A stretch of 30,303 nt of DNA from UBA2334 sp049653005. Its GTDB lineage: Bacteria > Pseudomonadota > Gammaproteobacteria > Burkholderiales > Burkholderiaceae_C. The notes under the pieces were generated by a model. That model searched no databases and was not told the origin of the DNA. It saw nothing but the letters and a program-made list of their open reading frames with translations. The DNA lies in the NCBI GenBank assembly GCA_049653005.1, contig JBASFL010000130.1, positions 1 through 30,303 of the forward strand, given 5' to 3'. Made by a program: the position numbers and the translations under genes. Positions 10,527 to 18,789 of this stretch are shown piece after piece (position 1 is the stretch's first letter; the number at the start of each line of letters is the position of its first letter).

Positions 10527-11573
10527 ATGGGCCTGATGGATTTCATCAAGAAACAGTTCATCGACGTCATCCAGTGGACCGAAGACGGCGACGGCACCCT
10601 GGCCTGGCGCTTTCCCATGTCGGGCATGGAGATTCAGCACGGCGCGTCGCTCACCGTGCGCGAGTCGCAGGTGGCCGTGTTTGTGAACGAGGGCAAGGTG
10701 GCCGATGTGTTTGGCCCTGGCATGCACACGCTGACCACCCAAACGCTGCCGGTGCTGACCTACCTGAAGAACTGGGACAAGCTGTTCGAGTCGCCCTTCA
10801 AAAGCGACGTGTACTTCTTCAGCACCCGCCAGCAGCTGGACTGCAAGTGGGGCACGCCCCAGCCCATCACCATCCGCGACGCCGACTTTGGTGCCGTGCG
10901 CCTGCGTGCGTTTGGCAACTACGCCTTCCGCGTGGCCGACGCCAAGCTGTTCCACACCGAAATTTCGGGCACACGCGAGACCTACACCGTTGACGACGTG
11001 GACGGACAACTGCGCGGCCTGGTGCTGCAAAACATCAGCCAGGCGATTGCGGCCAGTGGCATTCCCTTTTTGGACCTGGCGGCCAACCAGTTGAAGTTTG
11101 CCGAAGCGCTGTCTGCCCAACTCGCCCCCGCTTTTGCCGCCATCGGCCTGGAGCTGGAGGGGCTGACGGTGCAAAACCTGTCGCTGCCCGAAGAGCTGCA
11201 AAAAATCCTGGACCAGAAAATTGGCATGGGCATGGTCGGCAACGACATGGGCAAGTTCATGCAATACCAAACCGCACAGGCCATTCCCGGCATGGTGGCC
11301 GCCGGTGGCGGGGGCAGCGGTGTGGCGGGCGACGCCATGGGCCTGGGCGCCGGTGTGGCGCTGGGCCAGGTGCTGGCGCAAAACCTGGCGCAAGGCCTCA
11401 ACCCCGCCGCCCACGCCCCTGCGGTGGCGGCAGCCCCGGCAGCGGCGGTGGGCATCAAGCCCGACGAGGTGATGGCCACGCTGGAAAAGCTGGCCGACCT
11501 GAAGGCCAAAGGCATCCTGACCGACGACGAATTCGCCGCCAAAAAAGCCGAGCTGCTGAAAAAACTGGTGTGA
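10527..11573 (+). CDS. SPFH-domain (YdjI/virion-core-like) protein with C-terminal SHOCT motif
   Basis: 348 aa. Residues about 1-250 form an SPFH/band-7-type module of the YdjI class (VRESQVAVFVNEGKVADVFGPGMHTLTT, FGAVRLRAFGNYAFRV). A Gly/Ala-rich linker (about 250-305) follows, and the last 30 residues (KLADLKAKGILTDDEFAAKKAELLKKL) are a clear SHOCT motif, a short helical oligomerisation/targeting module. No signal peptide or membrane span. SPFH proteins scaffold membrane microdomains; in Bacillus, YdjI sits with PspA- and zinc-ribbon-type partners in an envelope-stress operon. An AGGAGG at 10515-10520 sits seven bases before the ATG, a near-perfect ribosome-binding site. First gene of a right-pointing cluster with DUF4178, DUF350 and an aminopropyltransferase. 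Function unknown. Confidence 0.85.
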   Translation: MGLMDFIKKQFIDVIQWTEDGDGTLAWRFPMSGMEIQHGASLTVRESQVAVFVNEGKVADVFGPGMHTLTTQTLPVLTYLKNWDKLFESPFKSDVYFFSTRQQLDCKWGTPQPITIRDADFGAVRLRAFGNYAFRVADAKLFHTEISGTRETYTVDDVDGQLRGLVLQNISQAIAASGIPFLDLAANQLKFAEALSAQLAPAFAAIGLELEGLTVQNLSLPEELQKILDQKIGMGMVGNDMGKFMQYQTAQAIPGMVAAGGGGSGVAGDAMGLGAGVALGQVLAQNLAQGLNPAAHAPAVAAAPAAAVGIKPDEVMATLEKLADLKAKGILTDDEFAAKKAELLKKLV

Positions 11574-11580
11574 GCCCAAA

Positions 11581-11633
11581 ATACCAAGTCTTTTTTGCCT
11601 TCATCGCTTGATCGGTATGGCTTTTAAGCTATT
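11581..11633 (-). repeat. Dispersed intergenic repeat, copy B
   Basis: Reverse-strand copy of the element at 525-579, sharing TAGCTTAAAA, ATCAAGCG and GGCA plus A-run in the same order. It fills the 80-bp gap between the SPFH and DUF4178 genes. Confidence 0.45.
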
Positions 11634-11653
11634 GAAATACAGCCACTTCTGCC

Positions 11654-13213
11654 ATGGCTGAACCGTCACCCCAGCGCGCCTACCGCGCCGCCTGCCCGGG
11701 CTGCGGGGCCCCGGTGCTGTTCCGCAGCGCCCAGTCCAGCCACGCCGTGTGCGGCTATTGCCAAAGCACGGTGGTGCGCCAGGGCGAGGTGTTGCAGCGC
11801 GTGGGCAAAATGGCCGAGCTGTTCGACGACCACTCGCCCCTGCAACTGGGGGCCAGCGGCAAGGTCGGCGGCGTGGGGTTTGTGCTGGTGGGACGGCTGC
11901 AATACAAGTCCGCCACCGGCACCTGGACCGAGTGGGAGGCCGTGCAAGACGACGGCCAAACCGCTTTCCTGAGCGAAGACAACGGCGCCTACGTGTACGC
12001 CCGCCCGCGCACCGTGTTGCGCGCGTTGCCCGAAGCCCAACACCTGCGCCTGGGGGCCACCACCGCCATCGACGGGCGCACCTACGCCGTCACCGCCAAC
12101 GGCACCGTGCAACTGCTGGCCGCCCAGGGCGAGCTGCCGCACCTGCCACCGCTGGGCACACCGTTTGCCCTGGTGGAACTGCGCAGCCAAGGCGATGCCG
12201 ATGCAGATCAACCTTCGGGCCAAGCCCCGGGTGTGTTGACGCTCGATTACAGCCCCACCCTCAGCGGCCAGCCCGTGGCCGTGAGCCTGGGGCACAGCGT
12301 GTTGCTGGAAGACCTGCACCTGGTGGGCCTCAAGACCGAATCGGCCAAAGACGAAAAGGGCCGCCAGTTCGGCTGCCCCGCCTGTGGCGCGCCGGTGCAG
12401 GTGGACTTTGGCAGCACCCAGCGCCTCACCTGCGCGTCGTGCCACAGCCTGATTGACCTGACCCAAGGGGTGGGGGCCGAGGCCGTGGCCGCCCGGCAAA
12501 CAGAGCCGGTGGCGCCCGTCATTGCGCTGGGCACGCAGGCCCAGCTTCAAGGCAAAACCTGGCAGGTGGTGGGCTTTCAGCACCGCATGGGGCAAGAGCC
12601 GGACAACGGCGACGGGGGTGCGGACGAGCAGTTCGGTTGGAGCGAATACCTGCTGTTCAACGCCCAGCGGGGCTTTCAGTTTCTGGTGGACGCGGAAGAC
12701 GGCTGGAGCTTGGTCAAACCCACCACCGGTGCGCCCGTGCTGGCCGCCGGGGGGCAAAGCGCCACCTACCTGAAAACCACCTACCAGTTGCAATACGCCT
12801 ACCAGGCCGAAACCACCTACGTGGCCGGTGAGTTTTACTGGCCCGTGGAGCGCGGGCACAAAAGCTTCAACCGCGACTTTGCCGCGGGCAACAACCTGCT
12901 GAGCCAGGAAGAAACACCCCAGGAAATCAGCTGGTCCAGCGGCCACAAACTGCGCGCCGAGTTGGTGGCCAGCGCCTTTGGCATGAAAGACCAGGCCGCC
13001 CTGCTGCAACGCAGCGATGCCAAACCCACATCGGCGCTGGGGGCCCAAGGCCAGCTGTGGATTTTTGTGGCCGTGGTGCTGTTGATCCTCCTGCTCAACT
13101 GGCTGGACAGCCGTGAAAACTGTGACCCCAACGTGCAAAACTGCGCCAGTTCGGGCAGCCGAAGTTCTGGCGGCTCTTGGGGCGGCTACAGCAGCGGCGG
13201 CTCGCACAAATAA
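11654..13213 (+). CDS. DUF4178 protein with two zinc ribbons and a C-terminal membrane anchor
   Basis: 519 aa. It opens with a zinc ribbon (C14-x2-C17 ... C33-x2-C36). A first DUF4178-type beta-rich domain spans about 55-175 (GRLQYKSATGTWTEWEAV). A second ribbon (C241-x2-C244 ... C260-x2-C263) precedes a second DUF4178 domain at about 285-400 (QGKTWQVVGFQHRM, GWSEYLLFNAQRGFQFLV). One transmembrane helix lies at about 468-484 (LWIFVAVVLLILLLNWL), followed by a short Ser/Gly-rich tail. The double ribbon-DUF4178 layout looks like an internal duplication. DUF4178 proteins are repeatedly found beside DUF350 and aminopropyltransferase genes, as here; biochemical role unknown. The ATG at 11654 is the only upstream start. 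Confidence 0.85.
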   Translation: MAEPSPQRAYRAACPGCGAPVLFRSAQSSHAVCGYCQSTVVRQGEVLQRVGKMAELFDDHSPLQLGASGKVGGVGFVLVGRLQYKSATGTWTEWEAVQDDGQTAFLSEDNGAYVYARPRTVLRALPEAQHLRLGATTAIDGRTYAVTANGTVQLLAAQGELPHLPPLGTPFALVELRSQGDADADQPSGQAPGVLTLDYSPTLSGQPVAVSLGHSVLLEDLHLVGLKTESAKDEKGRQFGCPACGAPVQVDFGSTQRLTCASCHSLIDLTQGVGAEAVAARQTEPVAPVIALGTQAQLQGKTWQVVGFQHRMGQEPDNGDGGADEQFGWSEYLLFNAQRGFQFLVDAEDGWSLVKPTTGAPVLAAGGQSATYLKTTYQLQYAYQAETTYVAGEFYWPVERGHKSFNRDFAAGNNLLSQEETPQEISWSSGHKLRAELVASAFGMKDQAALLQRSDAKPTSALGAQGQLWIFVAVVLLILLLNWLDSRENCDPNVQNCASSGSRSSGGSWGGYSSGGSHK

Positions 13214-13281
13214 ACAGAAACAGCCCCTGTTTCACGCCAAGTCTCTCTTTTCAAACCGGCACAGCACACGGAGCCCTCCCC

Positions 13282-13503
13282 ATGGAACTCGACTGGTTCA
13301 AACCCGCGGCCTTCTTCGGCTCGGTCATCTACGCCCTGCTGGGTGTGGTGGTGTTTTGGGTGTCGTTCATCGTCATCGACAAGCTCACGCCCTACAACCT
13401 GTGGGAAGAATTGGTGGAAAAGCAGAACATGGCTTTGGGCCTGGTCGTGGCGGCCATGAGCCTTGGCATTTCGCTCATTGTGGCGGCGGCCATTCACGGG
13501 TAA
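13282..13503 (+). CDS. DUF350 (YjfL-like) small inner-membrane protein
   Basis: 73 aa with two hydrophobic segments: about 9-32 (FFGSVIYALLGVVVFWVSFIV) and about 50-72 (ALGLVVAAMSLGISLIVAAAI), joined by a polar loop with NLWEELVEKQN. This is one unit of the DUF350 family, known in E. coli as YjfL and found beside PspA-like and polyamine-related genes. The ATG is preceded by GGAG about 8 nt upstream. It follows the DUF4178 gene by about 70 bp and precedes the UPF0149 gene by 10 bp. No function is established. Confidence 0.85.
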   Translation: MELDWFKPAAFFGSVIYALLGVVVFWVSFIVIDKLTPYNLWEELVEKQNMALGLVVAAMSLGISLIVAAAIHG

Positions 13504-13513
13504 GGTGTGGGCC

Positions 13514-14209
13514 ATGAACCCCTTTGTTGACTACATCGCCCACCACCCGGCCGTTCTGGCCGACCACGCCCCGCTGTCTGACGACGAGCAAGACGAGCTG
13601 TTCGAAGCCCTGAACGCCACCAGCCTGCCCGACGACTGCATGACCGCCGAAATGGCCGACGGCTTCCTCACCGGCTGCGCGCTCAGCCCGCACCCGGTGG
13701 ACACCTCTGACTGGCTGGAAGAGGTGTTTGGCCAGGTCAGCATGCCCGACTGCGGCGGCCAGGCCGCCAAAGACCGTTTGTTGACCCTGGTGCTGCGCCG
13801 CTGGCGCGACATTCAGCACGCCTTCACCCCCGAGGTGGCCGAGCGCGCCTTGAACCAGGGCAGTGAGCCCATGTTCACCCCCCTCATCGGCCATGTGGAC
13901 CCCGACGAGGTGGTGCACCCCGTGCAGCTCGATGCCGACGAGCGCCGCGTGGGCGAGTGGCTGGGCCGCGACTGGGCGGTGGGCTTTTTCAGCGCCATCC
14001 AACGCGACGAAACCTGGCAACACCTGCTGGAAGACGAAGAGCACTGGCCCATGGTGGCCCCCATCCTGGTGTATTTCCAGGGCTACGAAGCCGGGCGCGA
14101 GGGCTACAACCTCGACGAAGACACCGAGGCCATCACCCGCCTGGTGGGCACGCTCTACCGCATCAACACCTACTGGCGCACCTTCAACCAGGCCCTGGGT
14201 GCGCGTTGA
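13514..14209 (+). CDS. UPF0149 (YecA-like) family protein
   Basis: 231 aa. It has the UPF0149 pattern: an N-terminal helix with LSDDEQDELFEALN, then AEMADGFLTGCALSP (the GFLTG block), and later RVGEWLGRDWAVGFFSA and a second helical half. It lacks the C-terminal zinc-binding SEC-C tail seen in some YecA proteins. Soluble, acidic, function unknown. The start at 13514 is chosen since it begins the conserved domain and follows the DUF350 stop by 10 bp; the frame itself is open upstream into the DUF350 gene. Its stop is embedded in a short 10-bp tandem repeat that also contains the next gene's TTG. Confidence 0.8.
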   Translation: MNPFVDYIAHHPAVLADHAPLSDDEQDELFEALNATSLPDDCMTAEMADGFLTGCALSPHPVDTSDWLEEVFGQVSMPDCGGQAAKDRLLTLVLRRWRDIQHAFTPEVAERALNQGSEPMFTPLIGHVDPDEVVHPVQLDADERRVGEWLGRDWAVGFFSAIQRDETWQHLLEDEEHWPMVAPILVYFQGYEAGREGYNLDEDTEAITRLVGTLYRINTYWRTFNQALGAR

Positions 14210-14230
14210 CGCGCGTTAACGCCCGTTGAG
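14201..14230 (+). repeat. Three tandem 10-bp repeats spanning a stop and a start
   Basis: GCGCGTTGAC, GCGCGTTAAC and GCCCGTTGAG follow each other without gap. The first carries the UPF0149 stop and the third carries the candidate TTG start of the aminopropyltransferase. Confidence 0.7.
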
Positions 14231-15785
14231 CGCGGTGCCCCCCCAGCACCGCCAGCCGCCGCCCGTGGAGGTGGCGCTGCTGGCCAGTGTGTTTGTCATT
14301 GCCGCTTGCGGCCTGTTGTACGAGCTGGCCGCCGGTGCGCTGGCCAGCTACGTGCTGGGCGACTCGGTGCTGCAGTTTTCCACCGTCATCGGCGCTTACC
14401 TGTTTGCCATGGGCGGGGGCTCGTACCTGTCGCGGTTTTTTGAGCGGCAGCTGCCCGCGCACTTTTTGCGCATCGAGCTGCTGGTGGCGCTGGCCGGTGG
14501 CCTGTTGCCCGCGCTGCTGTTTCTGGCCCAGGCCTACACCCCCGGCGCGTTCCGGTTTTTGCTCTATGGGCTGGTGCTGCTGGTGGGCATGCTGGTGGGG
14601 TTGGAGATTCCGCTGGTCATGCGCATTTTGAAGCGCAACGTGGCGCTGAAAGACCTGGTGTCGCAGGTGCTCACGTTCGACTATTTGGGCGCGCTGGCCG
14701 TGTCGGTGGCGTTTCCGCTGCTGCTGGTCCCCAAGCTGGGGCTGGTGCGCACGGGGCTGCTGTTTGGGCTGATGAACGCCACCGTGGCCCTGTGGGCGCT
14801 GTGGCTGTTCCGCGCCGAGCTGCGCCACTTCAAAACCCACGTGGCGGCCAGCCTGGGCACGCTGGCCGTGCTGGGGGGCGCCTTTGCCGGGGCAGACGCC
14901 ATCACCACCCTGGCCGAAGACAAGTTTTACGCCGACAAGGTGGTGTACGCCGCCACCTCGCCCTACCAGCGCATTGTGGTCACGCACAACCCCGGCGTGG
15001 GCCGCACCGGCCACCGCCTGTTTTTGAACGGCAACCTGCAGTTTGCCGAGCGCGACGAATACCGCTACCACGAAGCCCTGGTGCACCCCGCCCTGCTGGC
15101 CCACGGTGCACCCCGGCGCGTGGCCGTGCTGGGCGGTGGCGACGGCATGGCCGTGCGCGAAATCCTCAAGCACCCCAGCGTGACAGACGTGACCCTGGTG
15201 GAGCTGGACCCGGCCATGACCGGGCTGTTCACCCACACCCCCGCACTGGCCGCGCTCAACGGTCGCGCCCTGATGGACAGCCGCGTGCGCGTGGTGAACG
15301 CCGACGCCTTCACCTGGCTCAAGCTCAGCACCGAGGTGTTTGACGCCATCGTGGTGGACTTTCCCGACCCCACCAACTTCGCCGTGGGCAAGCTCTACAC
15401 CCAAAGCTTCTACAGCCTGCTGGAGCAGCGCCTGAGCGCCAGCGGCTACGCCGTGGTGCAAACCACCTCGCCCCTGGTGGCGCGCCGCAGTTTCTGGACG
15501 GTGGTGCACACCCTCGAATCGGTGGGCCTGCAAACCGCGCCCTACCACGCACATGTGCCCAGCTTTGGCGAATGGGGCTTTGTGATCGCCAGCCGCAGGC
15601 CCTGGCGCTTGCCCACGGCCGAGGCCGCCTGGCCCCAGAACCTGCGGTTTTTGAACCCGCAAACCCTGCCCCTGCTGTTCGACTTTCCGCAAGACATGGC
15701 CCGCGTGCCCACCGAGGTGAACCGCCTGAGCAACCAGGTGCTGGTGCACACCTACGAGGCCGAGTGGGGCCGCGTGGCGCATTGA
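14226..15785 (+). CDS. Membrane-fused polyamine aminopropyltransferase (spermidine synthase-like)
   Basis: 519 aa. The N-terminal half (about 15-230) has several hydrophobic segments (VEVALLASVFVIAACGLLYELAA, GLLPALLFLAQAY, LLYGLVLLVGMLVGLEIPLV), a multi-span membrane domain. The C-terminal half (about 240-510) is a class I methyltransferase-fold aminopropyltransferase, with VLGGGDGMAVREILK at about 300 and TLVELDPAM as nucleotide-binding motifs and VVDFPDPTNFAVGKLY as the catalytic-region block. Such fusions are annotated as spermidine synthases; the real acceptor and donor are unknown. The start is a TTG at 14226 without a good ribosome-binding site; a GTG three codons later is an alternative. 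The gene lies 16 bp after the UPF0149 stop. Confidence 0.87.
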   Translation: MSAVPPQHRQPPPVEVALLASVFVIAACGLLYELAAGALASYVLGDSVLQFSTVIGAYLFAMGGGSYLSRFFERQLPAHFLRIELLVALAGGLLPALLFLAQAYTPGAFRFLLYGLVLLVGMLVGLEIPLVMRILKRNVALKDLVSQVLTFDYLGALAVSVAFPLLLVPKLGLVRTGLLFGLMNATVALWALWLFRAELRHFKTHVAASLGTLAVLGGAFAGADAITTLAEDKFYADKVVYAATSPYQRIVVTHNPGVGRTGHRLFLNGNLQFAERDEYRYHEALVHPALLAHGAPRRVAVLGGGDGMAVREILKHPSVTDVTLVELDPAMTGLFTHTPALAALNGRALMDSRVRVVNADAFTWLKLSTEVFDAIVVDFPDPTNFAVGKLYTQSFYSLLEQRLSASGYAVVQTTSPLVARRSFWTVVHTLESVGLQTAPYHAHVPSFGEWGFVIASRRPWRLPTAEAAWPQNLRFLNPQTLPLLFDFPQDMARVPTEVNRLSNQVLVHTYEAEWGRVAH

Positions 15786-15806
15786 GGGCACCCAGTTTGG
15801 GGTGTG

Positions 15807-15834
15807 TTGGATGCAAAATAGACGCCTATATATT
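15807..15834 (+). promoter_or_regulatory. Candidate promoter of the DUF4143 ATPase gene
   Basis: TTGGAT (15807-15812) and TATATT (15829-15834) with 16 bp between them sit in an AT-rich island after the aminopropyltransferase stop. The predicted transcription start near 15841 would lie at the ATG at 15839, which argues for a later translation start (GTG 15887). Confidence 0.45.
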
Positions 15835-15838
15835 CCAA

Positions 15839-17128
15839 ATGGGACGATTGAAAAATCCCGTTTGGACGATTGATAAAGATGCCACCGTGCCCTCTGATCT
15901 CCACCCCTCGCTCATTCCCCGGCACCTCAGCCCGCTGCTGGAGGCATCCCTGAGAGACACCCCAGCGGTTCTGGTCACGGGGCCGCGTCAATGCGGCAAA
16001 ACCACACTCGTCAAGCAGTTTGGTGAGGCCATGCCTTACTTCACGCTGGACGACCCTGCCATGCTGGCTGCCGCACGCCACGACCCCAAGGGTTTTGTCA
16101 TGGGTTTGGACCGGGCCATCATCGACGAGGTGCAGCGAGCGCCCGAGTTGTTGTTGGCGTTGAAGCTGTCCATTGACCAGGACCGGCGGCCCGGGCGGTT
16201 TTTGTTGACGGGCTCGGCCAACCTGATGGCCTTGCCCCAGGTGGCAGACAGCCTGGCGGGGCGGGTGGACATTCACACCCTGTTGCCCCTTTCTCAGTCA
16301 GAGCTGGCGCGCAGGCCCAGCACGTTTTTGCAGCATGCCCTGAGCCAAAGTTGGCCGATGGCAGAGCCCGCACTTGCTGGCCTGGGTACAGACTTGGTGC
16401 AGCAGGTGCTGGCGGGTGGCTACCCGGAAATGAGGCAGCGCACCACCTCGGCTCGCCGTCAAGCCTGGGCGCGTGCTTACATGACGGCCTTGGTCGAGCG
16501 CGACATCCGCGACATTGCCCAACTGGACCAAGTGCGTCAGGTGCCACACCTCCTGGCCGTGGCGGCTGAGTTGTGCGGGCAGTTGGTCAATTTCACCCAA
16601 GTGGGCGGCCAGATCGGGTTGAACGGAAAAACCGTGGACAAATACCTGGGCCTGCTGGAAAAGTTGTACCTCGTGCACCGCTTGCCCGCGTGGAGCCGCA
16701 ACGGGCTCAGCCGACTGGTCAAAACCCCCAAGCTGCATTTTCTGGACGCGGGCTTGCAATCCACCCTGACCCGGCTGACGGCAGACAACCTCTTGACCCA
16801 GCGCGCCCGCTTTGGGGCCACGCTGGAAACCTGGGTGTTTGGCGAGCTGCACAAACTCCTCAGCACCACACCCGAGCCGTGGTTCCTGTCCCATTACCGC
16901 GACAAAGACCAAGTGGAGGTGGACTTTGTGCTGGAGTCCCCGCTGCGCGAGGTCGTGGGCATCGAAGTCAAAGCCGCGGCCAGCGTCAACGCCAGCGACT
17001 TCAAAGGGCTGCGACGCTTGCGTGACGCCGCAGGCAGCCAGTTTGTGAGCGGCCTGCTGCTGTACGACGGTGCTCACGCCCTGCCGTTTGGCGATGGGCT
17101 GTGGGCGGTCCCCCTGTCGCGGTTGTGA
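15839..17128 (+). CDS. AAA ATPase with DUF4143 domain
   Basis: 429 aa from the ATG at 15839, or 413 aa from a GTG at 15887. The N-terminal AAA domain has Walker A VTGPRQCGKTTLVKQF and Walker B-like RAIIDEVQRAPELL, then the sensor block GRFLLTGSANLM. The C-terminal part (about 230-429) is DUF4143, with QVGGQIGLNGKTVDKYLGLLEKL (winged-helix-like) and a nuclease-like region (HYRDKDQVEVDFVLE, GIEVKAAAS). Members are common accessory ATPases, often horizontally mobile, function unsettled. It overlaps the following oxidoreductase by 4 bp (GTGA). The first 16 codons lie over a repeated GGACGATTGA motif and may be non-coding. Family call is sure, start is not. Confidence 0.85.
   Translation: MGRLKNPVWTIDKDATVPSDLHPSLIPRHLSPLLEASLRDTPAVLVTGPRQCGKTTLVKQFGEAMPYFTLDDPAMLAAARHDPKGFVMGLDRAIIDEVQRAPELLLALKLSIDQDRRPGRFLLTGSANLMALPQVADSLAGRVDIHTLLPLSQSELARRPSTFLQHALSQSWPMAEPALAGLGTDLVQQVLAGGYPEMRQRTTSARRQAWARAYMTALVERDIRDIAQLDQVRQVPHLLAVAAELCGQLVNFTQVGGQIGLNGKTVDKYLGLLEKLYLVHRLPAWSRNGLSRLVKTPKLHFLDAGLQSTLTRLTADNLLTQRARFGATLETWVFGELHKLLSTTPEPWFLSHYRDKDQVEVDFVLESPLREVVGIEVKAAASVNASDFKGLRRLRDAAGSQFVSGLLLYDGAHALPFGDGLWAVPLSRL
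15842..15873 (+). repeat. Direct repeat GGACGATTGA x2, possible operator
   Basis: GGACGATTGA occurs at 15842-15851 and again at 15864-15873, 22 bp apart (two helical turns), just downstream of the candidate promoter and at the 5' end of the ATPase frame. The arrangement suggests a protein-binding site rather than coding constraint. Confidence 0.5.
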
Positions 17129-18789
17129 GTGAGCTTGTGCACAACACCCACCGCCGCCAATTCCTGCTCAGCGGTGTTGCCCTGGCGGTGGCGGGCTGCC
17201 GCCCCGGCACGAGGGCAGATGCCCCGTTACCGCCCGGTGGTTTTGTGGGGCAAAGCCCCGAGCGCGGCCACGCCCTGCGCGATGCCACCAGCGGCCAGCC
17301 CGGCAAATCGGGCAGCGCACCCCAGCCCGCCATCACCCGCCGTGTGCACACCCTCATTGCCGGGGGGGGCGTGGCCGGGCTGGCCGCCGCGAGGGCCCTG
17401 CGCTTGAAAGGGCGTGACGACTTTGCCCTGCTGGAGCTTGAAGACACGGCCGGTGGCAACGCCCGTGCGGGCCAGCTGGGCGGCCTGCCGTGCCCGCTGG
17501 GCGCGCATTACCTGCCCCTGCCCAGCAACCGCGCCCCGCAGGTGCAAGACCTGCTGGAAGAGCTGGGCCTGCGCCAGCGCGTGGCCGGGCGCTGGGTGTA
17601 CGACGAACGCCACCTGTGCCACAGTCCGCAAGAGCGCCTGTTTTTCCAAGGCGAGTGGCAGCCCGGCCTGCTGCTGGTGGACGGCGTGGGGCCTGGTACG
17701 CTGGACCAGTACCGCCGGTTTGCCGCGCGGGTGCGCCAGGTTCAGCACACATCGGCCTACGCCATTCCTGTGCCAAAATGGCCTCTACCGATTGACCAGA
17801 TTGCCTTGGATGCTATGCCTTTTGAAAAATGGCTGGCCACCCAGGGCCTGACCGACCCCCACCTGCGCGCCTACCTGGACTACTGCTGCCGCGACGACTA
17901 CGGCGCGGGTCTGGCCACCGTGTCGGCTTGGGCCGGGTTGCACTACTTCGCCAGCCGACACGGCTTCACCGCCCCGGGGGAAGACAACGCGGAGGCCGAA
18001 CCCGTGCTCACCTGGCCCGAAGGCAACGGCTGGCTCACCGCCCAACTGGCCGCCCCGCTGGGCGACCGCCTGCACACCGGGCAAGTGGTGCTGCGCATAG
18101 AGCCGACGCGCCACGGGGTGGACGTGCTGGCGCTGAACACCGCCACGGCCCAAGTCGAGCGCTGGCTGGCCCGCCGCTGCGTGGTGGCCCTGCCGGTGTT
18201 TGTGGCGGCCCGTGTGGTGCAAAACGCCCCAGCGCCCGTGCAGCAAGCCCTGCAAGCCGCCGCACAAGCCGTGCGTTACGCCCCCTGGGTGGTGACCAAC
18301 CTGCACCTGCGCCAACCCCTGGCCGACCGGGGCGGCGCCGCCCCCGCATGGGACAACGTGCTGCACACCGAGGCGGGCACCTGCTCGGGCGGGCTGGGCT
18401 ATGTCAACGCCACCCACCAGAGCCTGTTGCCCGTGCCCGGCCCCACGGTGCTGACGCACTACCGCGCCCTGGGCGACGACCCCACCGCCCGCCAGCGGGT
18501 GCTGGCCCAGCCCTGGACGCACTGGTACCAACACACCCTGGCCGACCTGCACCCCGCCCACCCCGAGCTGGCCCACCGGGTGGCCGAGGTGAGCGTGGCC
18601 CGTTATGGCCACGCCATGGCCGTGCCCACACCGGGTTTTATGGGGAAAATGGGTGCCTGGCGCTCATTGGTATTCAACAGTTCACTATCAAAATCACCAG
18701 GCCTGGCGTTTGCCCACAGCGATTGGGCGGGCTACTCGGTGTTTGAAGAAGCGTTTGCGATGGGGCATGGGGTGGGCGCAGCGGGCTGA
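17125..18789 (+). CDS. Tat-signal lipoprotein-like FAD-dependent oxidoreductase
   Basis: 554 aa from a GTG that overlaps the ATPase stop by 4 bp (GTGA); another GTG four codons later is possible. The N-terminus has twin arginines (THRRQFLLSG, R10-R11), a hydrophobic core and a lipobox ending AVAGC with C25, so it is probably Tat-exported and lipid-anchored. The FAD-binding Rossmann motif LIAGGGVAGLAAARAL is at about 76-91, followed by LLELEDTAGGNA. The rest resembles the amine oxidase/phytoene desaturase-like flavoprotein fold; substrate unknown. Being next to an aminopropyltransferase, a polyamine-related substrate is conceivable but only inferred. The gene ends 19 bp before the cas1 start. 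Confidence 0.82.
   Translation: MSELVHNTHRRQFLLSGVALAVAGCRPGTRADAPLPPGGFVGQSPERGHALRDATSGQPGKSGSAPQPAITRRVHTLIAGGGVAGLAAARALRLKGRDDFALLELEDTAGGNARAGQLGGLPCPLGAHYLPLPSNRAPQVQDLLEELGLRQRVAGRWVYDERHLCHSPQERLFFQGEWQPGLLLVDGVGPGTLDQYRRFAARVRQVQHTSAYAIPVPKWPLPIDQIALDAMPFEKWLATQGLTDPHLRAYLDYCCRDDYGAGLATVSAWAGLHYFASRHGFTAPGEDNAEAEPVLTWPEGNGWLTAQLAAPLGDRLHTGQVVLRIEPTRHGVDVLALNTATAQVERWLARRCVVALPVFVAARVVQNAPAPVQQALQAAAQAVRYAPWVVTNLHLRQPLADRGGAAPAWDNVLHTEAGTCSGGLGYVNATHQSLLPVPGPTVLTHYRALGDDPTARQRVLAQPWTHWYQHTLADLHPAHPELAHRVAEVSVARYGHAMAVPTPGFMGKMGAWRSLVFNSSLSKSPGLAFAHSDWAGYSVFEEAFAMGHGVGAAG
18667..18694 (+). promoter_or_regulatory. Weak candidate promoter for cas1 inside the oxidoreductase gene
   Basis: An AT-rich island near the 3' end of the oxidoreductase gene holds TTGGTA (18667-18672) and CAAAAT (18689-18694) with 16-bp spacing, about 110 bp before the cas1 ATG. 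There is no room for a promoter in the 19-bp gap itself, so cas1-cas3 is either read from here or cotranscribed with upstream genes. Confidence 0.25.

Noticed and set aside
15788..15806. Short inverted repeat CACCC/GGGTG after the aminopropyltransferase stop as a terminator.
   Set aside because: Only 5 bp of stem and no T-run follows.
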